Assembly (NCBI RefSeq): GCF_014650455.1
Contig: NZ_BMUZ01000008.1
Coordinates: 248,001 to 312,000 of the forward strand
DNA: 64,000 bases
Direction of reading: 5' to 3'
Origin: Streptomyces xanthochromogenes
GTDB lineage: Bacteria > Actinomycetota > Actinomycetes > Streptomycetales > Streptomycetaceae
Shown here: positions 24,488 to 33,453 of the stretch, piece after piece
Numbering within the stretch: the stretch's first letter is position 1
How the letters are laid out: every line of letters begins with the position of its first letter
Translations under genes and position numbers: made by a program
Notes under the pieces: model-generated
What the model was told of the DNA's origin: nothing
The model's input: only the letters and a program-made list of their open reading frames with translations
The model's database searches: none

Positions 24488-24882
24488 GCCTGGACCGGGT
24501 GAACCCCGCCGCGCTGTCCCCGGCGACCGGCTTCAGCCACGCCGTCGTCGCCACGGGCTCGCGCGTGGTCTTCCTCGCCGGGCAGACCGCGCTCGACGGG
24601 GCCGGCAACGTGGTCGGCACCACGCTGACCGAGCAGTTCCGCACCGCGCTGACGAACCTCCTGGCGGCGCTGGCCGCGGCCGGCGGGACGCCGGCGGAGC
24701 TGGCCCGGGTCACCGTGTACGCGACGGACGTCGCCGACTACCGGGAGCGGGCCCGTGAACTGGGCGCGATCTGGCGGGAGTTGGCGGGCCGGGACTATCC
24801 GGCGATGGCGGTGATCGGCGCGGTGCGGCTGTGGGACAGCGAGGCCCTGGTCGAGCTGGACGGGTTCGCGGTCCTGGAGTAG
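24484..24882 (+). CDS. RidA-family enamine/imine deaminase
   Basis: A 132-residue YjgF/YER057c/RidA protein: AVVATGSRVVFLAGQTALDGAGNVVG, FRTALTNLLAALAAAGGTPAELARVTVYATDV and the C-terminal (P)AMAVIGAVRLW...VELDGFAV. In active RidAs an Arg near RxxV binds the substrate; here the loop reads GAVRLW. GTG 24484 overlaps the dehydrogenase stop. Coupling to this aromatic operon suggests it deaminates an enamine intermediate, which would fit a 2-aminobenzoyl-CoA pathway better than a salicylate one. Confidence 0.83.
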   Translation: MSLDRVNPAALSPATGFSHAVVATGSRVVFLAGQTALDGAGNVVGTTLTEQFRTALTNLLAALAAAGGTPAELARVTVYATDVADYRERARELGAIWRELAGRDYPAMAVIGAVRLWDSEALVELDGFAVLE

Positions 24883-24947
24883 GGCGGCGGTCCGAGGGGC
24901 GGGTCCCGCGGGTGCCTCCTGCGGGGGTGCCGGTCCGCGGGGCGCGG

Positions 24948-26336
24948 TCACACAGGACCCGGCGAGCCGCCCTCCAGCAGTCCTCCCATCCACTCCTCGA
25001 TCCCCGCCACCGACCTCGGCAGCGCGCCCGACAGCAGCCGCGCCCCGTTCTGCGTGATGACGAGGTCGTCCTCGATGCGCACGCCCAGACCGCGCAGTTC
25101 GGGCGGCAGGGTCTCGTCGTCCGGCTGGAGGTAGAGGCCCGGTTCGACGGTGAGGACCTGGCCCGCCTCCAGCACGCCGTCGAGGTAGGTCTCGGCGCGG
25201 GCCTGCGCGCAGTCGTGCACGTCAAGGCCGAGCATGTGCCCGCTGCCGCACAGCGTGTAGCGGCGGTGCAGCTCGCCCGAAGCGCTCTTCAGGACGCCCC
25301 ACTCGGCGAGGCCCTCGGCGATCACCGCCATCGCGGCCCGGTGGAAGTCCCGGAAGGCGGCGCCCGGCCGCAGTGCCGCGATGCCCGCCTCCTGTGCCGC
25401 CAGGACCAGCTCGTACACCTGGCGCTGGGCGGGGGAGAAGCGGCCGGACAGCGGGAGGGTGCGGGTGATGTCGGCCGTGTAGAGGGTGTCGGTCTCCACG
25501 CCCGCGTCGAACAGGAGCAGCTCGCGCGGGTCGAGGCGCCCGTCGTTGCGTATCCAGTGCAGCACGCAGGCGTGCGCCCCGGACGCGGCGATCGTCTCGT
25601 ACCCGGTGCCGTTGCCCTCGGCGCGCGCCCGCGTCCCGAAGACGCCTTCGAGCAGCCGCTCGCCCCGCGCATGGGCACGGGCGCGCGGCAGGGCGCGTAC
25701 GACGTCCTCGAAGCCCGCGGCGGTGTGGTCGACGGCCAGCTGGAGCTGTGCCACCTCCCAGGCGTCCTTGATGAGCCGCAACTCGCCGAGCACGGAGGCG
25801 AGTTCAGGATCATCGGCGGCGTTGCGGCCCGGCGGGAGGGAGGCCTGCCCGTCCAGGTGGATGCAGCGGATGCCCGTCAGGCGTTCGGTCTCGGCGAGGT
25901 CGGGGCGCCGGCCCACCCAGAACTCGCCGTAGCGGCGGTCGCGGTAGAAGGCGTCGTCGCCCTCCGCGCGCGGCGAGCGCGGCCGGACGTACAGCACGGC
26001 CTCGTGGCCGGACCCGGAGGGCTCCAGGACCAGGACGTGCCCCGGCTGGTCCTCGCCGGTCAGCCCGGTCAGCCAGGCGTACGCGCTGTGCGGGCGGAAG
26101 CGGTGGTCGCAGTCGTTGGAGCGGACCCTCAACCCGCCCGCGGGCACGATCAGTCGCTCGCCCGGGAAGCGCGCGGAAAGCCGCGTCCGACGGGTCCCCA
26201 TGACCTCGAACCCGGGCACCCGGATGTCCCCGGGCAGCGGCGTCGGAGCCCAGCCGCCGCTCATGAAAGCGGCGAGCTCGGGGCCGACGGGAAGGTCGTG
26301 GCTGCCGGTGTTGAGGGGGGCTGGGCGCTCGGCCAT
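24948..26336 (-). CDS. Aminopeptidase P / Xaa-Pro dipeptidase family peptidase
   Basis: A 462-residue M24B metallopeptidase. Metal ligands are visible in LLFDAGVETDTLYTADITRT (two Asp), HRRYTLCGSGHMLGLDVHD (His), VLTVEPGLY (Glu) and GLGVRIEDDLVIT (Glu). The N-terminal domain contains FMSGGWAPTPLP and the RFPGERLIVPAGG segment. It releases N-terminal residues before proline or hydroxyproline. It is divergent from a DHDPS-family and epimerase pair, which suggests it feeds imino acids into that pathway. It is convergent with the RidA gene. Confidence 0.87.
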   Translation of the reverse strand: MAERPAPLNTGSHDLPVGPELAAFMSGGWAPTPLPGDIRVPGFEVMGTRRTRLSARFPGERLIVPAGGLRVRSNDCDHRFRPHSAYAWLTGLTGEDQPGHVLVLEPSGSGHEAVLYVRPRSPRAEGDDAFYRDRRYGEFWVGRRPDLAETERLTGIRCIHLDGQASLPPGRNAADDPELASVLGELRLIKDAWEVAQLQLAVDHTAAGFEDVVRALPRARAHARGERLLEGVFGTRARAEGNGTGYETIAASGAHACVLHWIRNDGRLDPRELLLFDAGVETDTLYTADITRTLPLSGRFSPAQRQVYELVLAAQEAGIAALRPGAAFRDFHRAAMAVIAEGLAEWGVLKSASGELHRRYTLCGSGHMLGLDVHDCAQARAETYLDGVLEAGQVLTVEPGLYLQPDDETLPPELRGLGVRIEDDLVITQNGARLLSGALPRSVAGIEEWMGGLLEGGSPGPV

Positions 26337-26552
26337 CGGGTCTCCCGGGGTGGAGTGCGGCGGGGCGGATGGAGGGGAGTGCAGTGCAATTTCACATTAC
26401 TATGTCACGGCCCATGGGGCGCCGGACAGGCGTCGATCACCAACTTCCCTGGATCGCATGGCCGTTGGAGCCGGACCTACCGAGGTCACACCCCTTGTGG
26501 CCGGTCGCGATGACTCAGTAAAATGTCACACACCACACTAGGGAGTCCGACC
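26337..26552. promoter_or_regulatory. Divergent promoter region with TGTCAC repeats
   Basis: The 216 bases between the aminopeptidase and DHDPS-family genes are AT-richer. They contain TTTCACATTACTATGTCACGG (26390-26410) and AAATGTCACACACC (26521-26534). The shared TGTCAC element near each gene suggests a common regulator, perhaps GntR/FadR type as in hydroxyproline clusters. The regulator gene is not in the window. Confidence 0.4.
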
Positions 26553-27461
26553 ATGACGTCTGCAGCACCCCGGCGCCTCCACCCCTGGCACGGCATCCTC
26601 GTCGCGACCGCGCTGCCCCTGCGCTCCGACCTTTCCGTCGACTTCACCTCCTATGCCCAGCACGTGCGTTGGCTGATCGACAGCGGCAGTGACGGCGTCG
26701 TGCCGAACGGCTCGCTCGGCGAATACCAGACCCTGTCCGACGAGGAGCGGGCCCGTGTCGTGCGCACCGCCGTCGAGGCGGCGGGTGACGGCGGGCGCGT
26801 GATGGCGGGCGTCGCGGCCTACGGCAGCGCGCAGTCGCGCCGCTGGGCGGAGCAGGCGGCCGATGCGGGCGCCGGCTCGGTGCTGCTGCTCCCCCCGAAC
26901 GCCTACCGCGCCGACGAGCGCTCGGTGCGCGCCCACTACGCCGAGGTCGCCAGGGCGGGGCTGCCCGTCGTCGCCTACAACAACCCGTACGACACCAAGG
27001 TCGACCTGACGCCCGCGCTGCTCGCCCGGCTCCACGCCGACGGCAGCATCGTCGCCGTCAAGGAGTTCAGCGGCGATGTCCGCCGGGCCTACGAGATCGC
27101 CGAACTCGCCCCGGAACTCGACCTGTTGGCGGGCGCCGACGACGTGCTCCTGGAGCTGGCCCTGGCCGGTGCGGTCGGCTGGATCGCCGGTTACCCCAAC
27201 GCGCTGCCCGCCGCCTGCGCCCAGCTCTACCACGCGGCCGTCGCCGGCGACCTCGCCACCGCCCGGCCCCTCTACCGTGCGCTGCACCCGCTGCTGCGCT
27301 GGGACTCCAAGACCGAGTTCATCCAGGCCATCAAGCTCTCCATGGACCTGGCGGGCCGCCCCGGCGGGCCCGTGCGCCCGCCGCGCCAACCGCTCACCGC
27401 GGAGCAGGACGCCGTGGTGCGCGCCGCCACCGAGAAGGCGCTCGCCGAAGGCCACAAGTAG
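26553..27461 (+). CDS. Dihydrodipicolinate synthase family enzyme
   Basis: A 302-residue DapA-family class I aldolase/deaminase. NGSLGEYQTLSDEERARV replaces the usual GTTGE loop, YNNPYDTKVDLTP supplies the catalytic Tyr, and IVAVKEFSGDVRRAYE the Schiff-base Lys. In the context of the epimerase just downstream, a role as 1-pyrroline-4-hydroxy-2-carboxylate deaminase in hydroxyproline catabolism is likely. The start follows AGGGAGTCCGACC. The next gene starts 20 bases after the stop. Confidence 0.82.
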   Translation: MTSAAPRRLHPWHGILVATALPLRSDLSVDFTSYAQHVRWLIDSGSDGVVPNGSLGEYQTLSDEERARVVRTAVEAAGDGGRVMAGVAAYGSAQSRRWAEQAADAGAGSVLLLPPNAYRADERSVRAHYAEVARAGLPVVAYNNPYDTKVDLTPALLARLHADGSIVAVKEFSGDVRRAYEIAELAPELDLLAGADDVLLELALAGAVGWIAGYPNALPAACAQLYHAAVAGDLATARPLYRALHPLLRWDSKTEFIQAIKLSMDLAGRPGGPVRPPRQPLTAEQDAVVRAATEKALAEGHK

Positions 27462-27481
27462 CCTGCCAGGGAGGCGGATTC

Positions 27482-28483
27482 ATGCGGACCCGACACGTCT
27501 ACCACGCGGTCGACTCGCACACCGAGGGCATGCCGACCCGCGTCGTCACCGGCGGCCTCGGCGTCATTCCCGGCGCCACCATGGCCGAGCGGCGGCAGTA
27601 CTTCATGGAACACCTCGACCACGTCCGTACGCTCCTGATGTACGAACCGCGCGGCCACGCCTCGATGAGCGGCGCGATCCTCCAGCCGCCGACCCGGCCC
27701 GAAGCGGACTACGGGGTGCTGTACATCGAGGTCTCCGGCGTGCTCCCGATGTGCGGGCACGGCACCATCGGGGTGGCCACGGTGCTGGTGGAGACCGGCA
27801 TGGTCGCGGTCACCGAGCCCGTGACCACCGTGCGCCTGGACACCCCGGCGGGCCTGGTGGGCGTGGACGTGCGGGTCGAGGACGGCGAGGCCCGCTCGGT
27901 CACGCTGACCAACGTCCCGGCGTTCTGCCTGGCGCTCGACCGCAAGGTGACCGTGCCCGGGCTCGGCACGGTCACCTACGACCTGGCCTACGGCGGCAAC
28001 TTCTACGCGTTCGTGGAACTCGACGCGCTCGGCCTGCCCTTCGCGCGCGAGCACAAGGACGAGCTGCTCACCGCCGGGCTCGCGATCATGGACGCCATCA
28101 ACGCGGCCGAGCCGCCCGTCCACCCCGAGGACCCGGAGATCGCCGGGGTGAAGCACGTCTACCTCGCGGCCCCGGGCTCGGACGCGACGCGCTCGCGGCA
28201 CGCCATGGCCATCCACCCGGGCTGGTTCGACCGCTCGCCGTGCGGCACCGGCACGTCCGCGCGGATGGCCCAGCTGCACGCCCGCGGCGAGCTGCCCCTG
28301 CACCGCGACTTCACCAATGAGTCGTTCATCGGTACGGAGTTCACCGGCCGGCTCGTCGCCGAAACGTCGGTCGGCCGGCTCCCCGCGGTGATACCCACGG
28401 TCACCGGCCGCGCCTGGATCACGGGCACGGCCCAGTACTTCCTGAACCCGTCCGACCCGTTCCCGGCCGGGTTCCTGCTGTGA
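27482..28483 (+). CDS. Proline racemase family; probable 4-hydroxyproline 2-epimerase
   Basis: A 333-residue protein with both catalytic cysteines of the family: VLPMCGHGTIG and RSPCGTGTSARMA. Keeping both Cys excludes the Thr-variant trans-3-hydroxyproline dehydratase. The substrate-binding variants are not decisive between proline racemase and 4-hydroxyproline epimerase; the DHDPS-family neighbour favours the latter. The start follows GGGAGGCGG. No D-hydroxyproline dehydrogenase or ketoglutarate semialdehyde dehydrogenase is encoded nearby. Confidence 0.82.
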   Translation: MRTRHVYHAVDSHTEGMPTRVVTGGLGVIPGATMAERRQYFMEHLDHVRTLLMYEPRGHASMSGAILQPPTRPEADYGVLYIEVSGVLPMCGHGTIGVATVLVETGMVAVTEPVTTVRLDTPAGLVGVDVRVEDGEARSVTLTNVPAFCLALDRKVTVPGLGTVTYDLAYGGNFYAFVELDALGLPFAREHKDELLTAGLAIMDAINAAEPPVHPEDPEIAGVKHVYLAAPGSDATRSRHAMAIHPGWFDRSPCGTGTSARMAQLHARGELPLHRDFTNESFIGTEFTGRLVAETSVGRLPAVIPTVTGRAWITGTAQYFLNPSDPFPAGFLL

Positions 28484-28520
28484 CCGGGGCGGTGACCGCG
28501 GGCGAGGTCAGGGGGCGGGG

Positions 28521-29468
28521 TCAGGGGCGTTCGGTGAGGTAGCCGCCCATCGACGTGAAGTACTCGGCCGCGGGCAGTTCCCGGCCGTCCTCGGTCCGTA
28601 CCCGGGTGACGGCCAGGCCGTGGTTGCGGCCCGTGCGGGCGTCGGCCCCGGCGACGATCACCACGCCGTCGCCCTCGCGGTAGAAGATCCGGCCCGGCGT
28701 GCCGCCGTACCGGCCCTCGGACACGACGGCGCCGAGCACCTCAAGGCGCCTGCCCTTGTGGAAGGTGAAGGCCGCCGGGTACGGGGCGGACTGGGCGCGG
28801 ACCAGGCGCTCCAAGTCCTCTGCGGGCCAGGACCAGTTGATCCGGATGTCCTCCTCGGCCCGCTTGTGGAAGAAGGTGGCCTGCGACCGGTCCTGCTTGG
28901 TGAAATCGGTCCGGCCGGAGGCGATCAGGTCGAGGGCGCCGATGGTGACCGGGGCGATGAGGTCGACCGTCTTGTGGAACAGGTCGGTCGCGGTGTCCTT
29001 CGGGCCGACGGCGACCGACTCCTGCCGCACGATGTCCCCGGCGTCGAGCACCTCGTCCATCAGGTGCGCCGTGACGCCGACCTCGGGCTCGCCGTTGATG
29101 AGGGCCCAGATCAGCGGCGAGAAGCCGGCGTACTTGGGCAGCAGCGAGTCGTGCACGTTGAGGGTGCCGTGCGGGGGCAGGGTGTAGATGCGCGGCGGTA
29201 TCCAGGTGCGCCAGTTGTTGGCGACGACGATGTCCGGGTCCGCCTCCTTGAGCAGCTGGAACAGCTCCTCGTCGTCGGGGCGGTTGCGGATGACGACCGG
29301 AACGCCGTGTTCTTCGGCGAGTTCGGCGACCGAGTCGCTCCAGATCTTCTCGTAGGCGTGCTCGCTCTTGGGGTGCGTCACGACCATCACGACGTCGTGC
29401 TCGGAGTCCAGGAGCGCCTTCAGGGTGCGATGGCCCCAGGTCTGATAGCCGAACATGACGACCCGCAT
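28521..29468 (-). CDS. cchA: N5-hydroxyornithine formyltransferase of coelichelin
   Basis: A 315-residue formyltransferase of the methionyl-tRNA formyltransferase fold. LNVHDSLLPKYAGFSPLIWAL holds the catalytic Asn and His, and EVLDAGDIVRQ the Asp. It should transfer formyl from N10-formyl-tetrahydrofolate to hydroxyornithine, giving the N-formyl-N-hydroxyornithine unit of coelichelin. It is divergent from cchB across two iron boxes. Order and orientation match the S. coelicolor cch cluster. Confidence 0.9.
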   Translation of the reverse strand: MRVVMFGYQTWGHRTLKALLDSEHDVVMVVTHPKSEHAYEKIWSDSVAELAEEHGVPVVIRNRPDDEELFQLLKEADPDIVVANNWRTWIPPRIYTLPPHGTLNVHDSLLPKYAGFSPLIWALINGEPEVGVTAHLMDEVLDAGDIVRQESVAVGPKDTATDLFHKTVDLIAPVTIGALDLIASGRTDFTKQDRSQATFFHKRAEEDIRINWSWPAEDLERLVRAQSAPYPAAFTFHKGRRLEVLGAVVSEGRYGGTPGRIFYREGDGVVIVAGADARTGRNHGLAVTRVRTEDGRELPAAEYFTSMGGYLTERP

Positions 29469-29508
29469 CGGGGTTCCTCCTCAGAAGAGCGAAACAATCA
29501 GACCCAAG

Positions 29509-29527
29509 TAAAGCAAGGCTTACCTAA
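29509..29527. promoter_or_regulatory. Iron box upstream of cchA
   Basis: TAAAGCAAGGCTTACCTAA; its reverse complement starts TTAGGTAAGCCTTGC, close to the DmdR1/IdeR consensus TTAGGTTAGGCTCACCTAA. It lies 41 bases upstream of the cchA start and should repress cchA when iron is plentiful. Confidence 0.75.
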
Positions 29528-29611
29528 CGACGCAACGACGCCAATTCCGGGGCCGATTGAGCCCGAGCCGAGCGCGATGCACCTTTTGTCCGGTCGACAG
29601 TCTCACCAGGA

Positions 29612-29630
29612 TCAGGTTAGCCTCACCTAA
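29612..29630. promoter_or_regulatory. Iron box upstream of cchB
   Basis: TCAGGTTAGCCTCACCTAA matches the iron-box consensus at nearly every position. It lies 102 bases upstream of cchB and probably controls the cchBCD transcript. Confidence 0.85.
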
Positions 29631-29731
29631 GTTCCGCTCGGCTGCCGGTCATCGGTGCGCCTGGACTCCCCCTTTTCCCCACCCTCGACACGACGCCTCA
29701 CCGGCGGCTGTCCCGCACGAACGGGAGTGAC

Positions 29732-31099
29732 ATGTCACAGGCTCTTCCTGGCGACGCACCAGTGATCCACGATCTGATCGGCATCGGCTTCGGGCCGTCG
29801 AACGTGGCCATGGCGATCGCGCTGAGCGAGCACAACGCGCGCGTCGGGAGGCAGGAGGCGGTCACCGCTCACTTCTTCGAGCAGCAGCCGGGCTTCGGTT
29901 GGCACCGTGGCATGCTCATCGACGACGCGACGATGCAAGTGTCCTTCATGAAGGACCTGGTGACGCTGCGCAACCCGTCCAGCGAATACAGCTTCCTCTG
30001 CTATCTGCAGAGCAAGGGACGCCTGATCGACTTCGTCAACCACAAGAACCTGTTCCCGCTCCGGGTCGAGTTCCACGACTACTTCGAGTGGGCCGCGGCG
30101 AAGGTCGACGACATGGTCTCCTACGGCCACCAGGTCGTCTCCGTCGAACCCGTCCTGCGCGACGGCGTGGTGGAGTACGTCGACGTGACGGCCCGGTCCG
30201 GCGACGAACTCGTCACGCACCGCGCCCGCAACCTCATCGTCGGCACCGGACTGCGCCCGGTGATGCCCGAGGGCGTCGAGCGGACCGACCGCGTCTGGCA
30301 CAACTCGGACCTCCTGCGGAAGGTCGACGCCCTGGAGGGCACCGACCCCCGGCGGTTCATCGTGGTCGGCGCCGGCCAGAGCGCCGCGGAGAACGTCGCG
30401 TACCTGCACCGCCGCTTCCCCGCGGCCGAGATCTGCGCGGTCTTCTCGCGCTACGGCTACAGCCCGGCGGACGACAGCAGCTTCGCCAACCGCATCTTCG
30501 ACCCGCAGGCGGTCGACGAGTACTTCACGGCGCCGGAGGACGTCAAGCGCCGGCTGATGGGCTACCACGGGAACACCAACTACTCCGTGGTGGACATCGA
30601 CCTCATCGACGACCTGTACCGGCAGGCGTACCAGGAGAAGGTGCTCGGTGAGGAGCGGCTGCGCTTCCTCAACATCTCGCGCCTCACCGGCGTCGAGGAG
30701 AGCGCCGACGGGGTCCGCGCCACCGTCACGTCCCTGGTCACCGGCGAGGAGAGCGTGGTGGACGCCGACGTCGTCGTCTGCGCCACCGGGTACCTGCAGG
30801 CCGACGGCCTGGGCCTGCTCGGCGAGGTCGCCGAGCGGTGCCACCGCGACGAGCAGGGGCGCGTCCGCGTCGAGCGCGACTACCGCGTGGCGACCGACCC
30901 CGAACTGCGCTGCGGCATCTACCTGCAGGGCGGCACCGAGCACACCCACGGGATCACCTCGTCCCTGCTGTCCAACACCGCGATACGCGTCGGCGAGATC
31001 CTGGACTCGATCCTCGACCGCGACCTCAAGGGGGCGTCCGACGGGGCGCGGCCCGTCGCCGGGGCGGCCGGCGGCGGTGTGCCCCAGCCGGCCCGCTGA
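29732..31099 (+). CDS. cchB: L-ornithine N5-monooxygenase of coelichelin
   Basis: A 455-residue flavin N-hydroxylating monooxygenase. The FAD site is LIGIGFGPSNVAMAIAL, the NADPH site VVGAGQSAAENVAYLHRRFP, and the C-terminal ATGYLQ and TEHTHGITSSLLS segments belong to the family. It hydroxylates the side-chain amine of ornithine to give hydroxyornithine, used directly or after formylation by CchA. ATG 29732 follows AACGGGAGTGAC. Its substrate would be supplied by the argCJBD set at 54-58 kb. Confidence 0.92.
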   Translation: MSQALPGDAPVIHDLIGIGFGPSNVAMAIALSEHNARVGRQEAVTAHFFEQQPGFGWHRGMLIDDATMQVSFMKDLVTLRNPSSEYSFLCYLQSKGRLIDFVNHKNLFPLRVEFHDYFEWAAAKVDDMVSYGHQVVSVEPVLRDGVVEYVDVTARSGDELVTHRARNLIVGTGLRPVMPEGVERTDRVWHNSDLLRKVDALEGTDPRRFIVVGAGQSAAENVAYLHRRFPAAEICAVFSRYGYSPADDSSFANRIFDPQAVDEYFTAPEDVKRRLMGYHGNTNYSVVDIDLIDDLYRQAYQEKVLGEERLRFLNISRLTGVEESADGVRATVTSLVTGEESVVDADVVVCATGYLQADGLGLLGEVAERCHRDEQGRVRVERDYRVATDPELRCGIYLQGGTEHTHGITSSLLSNTAIRVGEILDSILDRDLKGASDGARPVAGAAGGGVPQPAR

Positions 31100-31198
31100 C
31101 CGGACCCCCGGCCGTTGCCGTGTCCGTGGTGCGAAGGCGCCACCGGGCACGGCACCGGCATGTACGCAGCACGCAGCACGCACGAGAAAGGAACGCCC

Positions 31199-32356
31199 GT
31201 GGCCCTTCGTACGCGCGGCCGGGCCGGTGGCCCGGCCTCGGGCAGGGACGAGGTGCCCGGGCGGCCCGGTGCCCGGGCCCGGGTAGCCTCGGTCGACATG
31301 GGCACGACTACAGGTGAACGTCCGCCGCTGGTCAGGATCGTCGGGGTCCGGCGACGGCGGATCGCGGGGTTGGGGGTCGTCGTCGCGGTCCTCGTCATCG
31401 CCGCGGTGGTCTCCATCGCCGTGGGCGCACGCGCGTTGAGTCCCGCCGAGGTGTGGCACGGGCTGTTCTCGGGACCGGGCGGCGACCAGCAGGCGAGTGA
31501 CATCCGGCTCATCGTGCAGACCGTACGGATACCCCGCACGGTGCTCGCCGTCGTGGCGGGCATCGCACTGGGCGTCGGTGGGGCGCTGATCCAGGGATTC
31601 ACCCGCAACCCCATCGCCGACACCGGCCTGTTGGGGGTCAACACCGGTGCCTCGTTCGCCGTCGTGACGGCGATCTCCCTGCTCGGGCTCACCGACCCGT
31701 TCCAGTACCTCTGGTTCGCCTTCCTGGGGGCCGCACTCGCCGGTGTCGTCGTGTTCGGGCTCTCCAGCATCGGCCGGGGAGCCGGCAATCCGCTCACCCT
31801 CGCCCTGGCCGGGCAGGGGGTCACCGTGTTCCTCGCGGCGATGACGACCGCGGTCGCCCTGTCGGACAAGGCCGCCCTGAACGCCCTGCGGTTCTGGAAC
31901 GCCGGCTCGGTGGCCGGTGTCCCGTTCCGCGTCATCTGGCCGGTGACCGCCTTCGTCGTCGTCGGTCTCGTCCTGGCGCTCGCCGTGCTGCCCTCCGTCA
32001 ACCTGCTCAACCTGGGCGACGACGTGGCGCGCGGGCTCGGCGTGAACATCACGCTGATCCGGACCGTCGGCATCGTCGCCATCACCCTGCTCGCGGGCGC
32101 GGCCACCGCGGCGTGCGGTCCCATCGCGTTCCTCGGGCTGATGGTGGCGCACGTGGCCCGGTACCTGGCCGGGCCCGACTACCGCTGGCTGGTGCCGTAC
32201 GCGGGTCTGCTCGGCGCGGTCGTCCTGTTGGTCTGCGACATCGTGGGACGCGTGGTGGTGCGGCCGGGCGAACTGGACGCCGGTGTCCTCGTCGCCCTCC
32301 TGGGCGCGCCCTTCTTCGCGGTCCTGGTCCTGCGAGGAAAGTTCAAGAACGCATGA
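31199..32356 (+). CDS. cchC: Coelichelin uptake ABC permease
   Basis: A FecCD-type permease of 385 residues from GTG 31199, which has a clear GAAAGGA site; an ATG at 31298 would give 352 residues but lacks one. It has about ten membrane helices, with GIALGVGGALIQGFTRNPIADTGLLGVNTGAS, the signature of iron-siderophore permeases, and GPIAFLGLMVAHVARYL near the end, the ATPase-coupling helix. It pairs with CchD. The stop overlaps the cchD start (ATGA). Confidence 0.9.
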   Translation: MALRTRGRAGGPASGRDEVPGRPGARARVASVDMGTTTGERPPLVRIVGVRRRRIAGLGVVVAVLVIAAVVSIAVGARALSPAEVWHGLFSGPGGDQQASDIRLIVQTVRIPRTVLAVVAGIALGVGGALIQGFTRNPIADTGLLGVNTGASFAVVTAISLLGLTDPFQYLWFAFLGAALAGVVVFGLSSIGRGAGNPLTLALAGQGVTVFLAAMTTAVALSDKAALNALRFWNAGSVAGVPFRVIWPVTAFVVVGLVLALAVLPSVNLLNLGDDVARGLGVNITLIRTVGIVAITLLAGAATAACGPIAFLGLMVAHVARYLAGPDYRWLVPYAGLLGAVVLLVCDIVGRVVVRPGELDAGVLVALLGAPFFAVLVLRGKFKNA

Positions 32357-33414
32357 ACACAACCGTGGTGAAGCCGGCGGTGACGCCGGGTGTGCGGCTC
32401 GGCCGCGTGTCGTTCGTCTGGCGGCCCCGGGTCGCGCTCGTCACGCTGCTCCTGACGGCGGCGGCGTTCCTGGTCTTCTGCGTCTCCATCGCCGTCGGGG
32501 ACTTCCCCATCGGCCTGCCGAAGGTCATCGCCTCGCTCGTCGGCGGGGGCGAGCAGGTCGACCGGTTCGTGATCATGGACCTGCGCATGCCGCGGGCCCT
32601 GGCCGGGCTCGTCGTGGGGGTCGCGCTCGGCGTGTCCGGAGCGCTCACCCAGTCCATCGCCCGCAACCCGCTGGCCAGCCCGGACATCCTGGGAATCACC
32701 GGCGGCGCCGGTGCGGTCGCGGTGTTCCTTGTGACGGTGTCGGGCGGGGCCGCGACCGCGGTCACCGGCTCCGTCGGGCTGTCCGGGGCGGCACTGGCGG
32801 GCGGTCTGCTCACCGGGCTCCTGGTGTACTTCCTGGCGTGGCGGCGCGGCGTCGACGGCTTCCGGCTCGTCCTCATCGGCATCTCGGTGAGCGCGGTGGC
32901 GCAGGCGATCACGACCTGGCTCCTCGTCACCGCCGACATCAAGGACGTGGCGCGGGCCCAGGCCTGGCTCGTCGGCTCGCTGGACAACCGGTCGTGGGAC
33001 GAGGTGGGGGTGGCCCTGTGGGGGACCCTCGCCGTGCTGGCCGTCGTGGCCTGCGTCGCCTTCCAGTTCAAGCCCCTGCACTTCGGCGACGACGTGGCGG
33101 CGGGCCTCGGTGTCCGGTACTCCCTGGTGCGGGCGGTCCTGTTGCTGTGCGCGGTGCTGCTCGCCGGATTCGCGGTCAGCGCGGCGGGGCCCGTGCCGTT
33201 CGTGGCCATGGTGGCCCCGCAGGTGGCGATGCGTCTGACGCGGCACCCGACACCGCCCGTGGTGGCTTCCGGTGCCGTGGGGGCGCTGTTGCTGATCGGC
33301 TCGGACCTCATCGCGCGCACGGCTCTGCCGGTCACCCTGCCGGTCGGTGTGGTCACCGCCGCGGTCGGTGGCCCCTTCCTCATCTACCTCCTGGTGCGGG
33401 CCAACCGCCGCTAG
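32353..33414 (+). CDS. cchD: Coelichelin uptake ABC permease, second subunit
   Basis: A 353-residue FecCD-type permease with GVALGVSGALTQSIARNPLASPDILGITGGAG and the coupling segment AAGPVPFVAMVAPQVAMRLTR. It should form the membrane channel with CchC and be driven by CchE. Translation is coupled to cchC through ATGA. An iron box after its stop gives cchE-cchG a separate iron-controlled start. Confidence 0.9.
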   Translation: MNTTVVKPAVTPGVRLGRVSFVWRPRVALVTLLLTAAAFLVFCVSIAVGDFPIGLPKVIASLVGGGEQVDRFVIMDLRMPRALAGLVVGVALGVSGALTQSIARNPLASPDILGITGGAGAVAVFLVTVSGGAATAVTGSVGLSGAALAGGLLTGLLVYFLAWRRGVDGFRLVLIGISVSAVAQAITTWLLVTADIKDVARAQAWLVGSLDNRSWDEVGVALWGTLAVLAVVACVAFQFKPLHFGDDVAAGLGVRYSLVRAVLLLCAVLLAGFAVSAAGPVPFVAMVAPQVAMRLTRHPTPPVVASGAVGALLLIGSDLIARTALPVTLPVGVVTAAVGGPFLIYLLVRANRR

Positions 33415-33421
33415 GTGGTAG

Positions 33422-33440
33422 AAAGGTTAGGCAAGCCTAA
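33422..33440. promoter_or_regulatory. Iron box upstream of cchE
   Basis: This window contains TTAGGCAAGCCTAA (33427-33440), a perfect 14-base palindrome with the iron-box core. It lies between the cchD stop and the cchE ribosome site, only 13 bases before the start, so repressor binding would block a leaderless or very short-leader transcript. Confidence 0.75.
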
Positions 33441-33453
33441 TAGAGGGGGAGTC

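Noticed and set aside
27482..28483. trans-3-hydroxyproline dehydratase
   Set aside because: Both active-site cysteines are present; the dehydratases have Thr at the first one or Ser/Thr variants.
29735..32362. An 875-residue minus-strand frame opposite cchB-cchC
   Set aside because: Composition is low complexity, and the plus strand carries clear monooxygenase and permease motifs.
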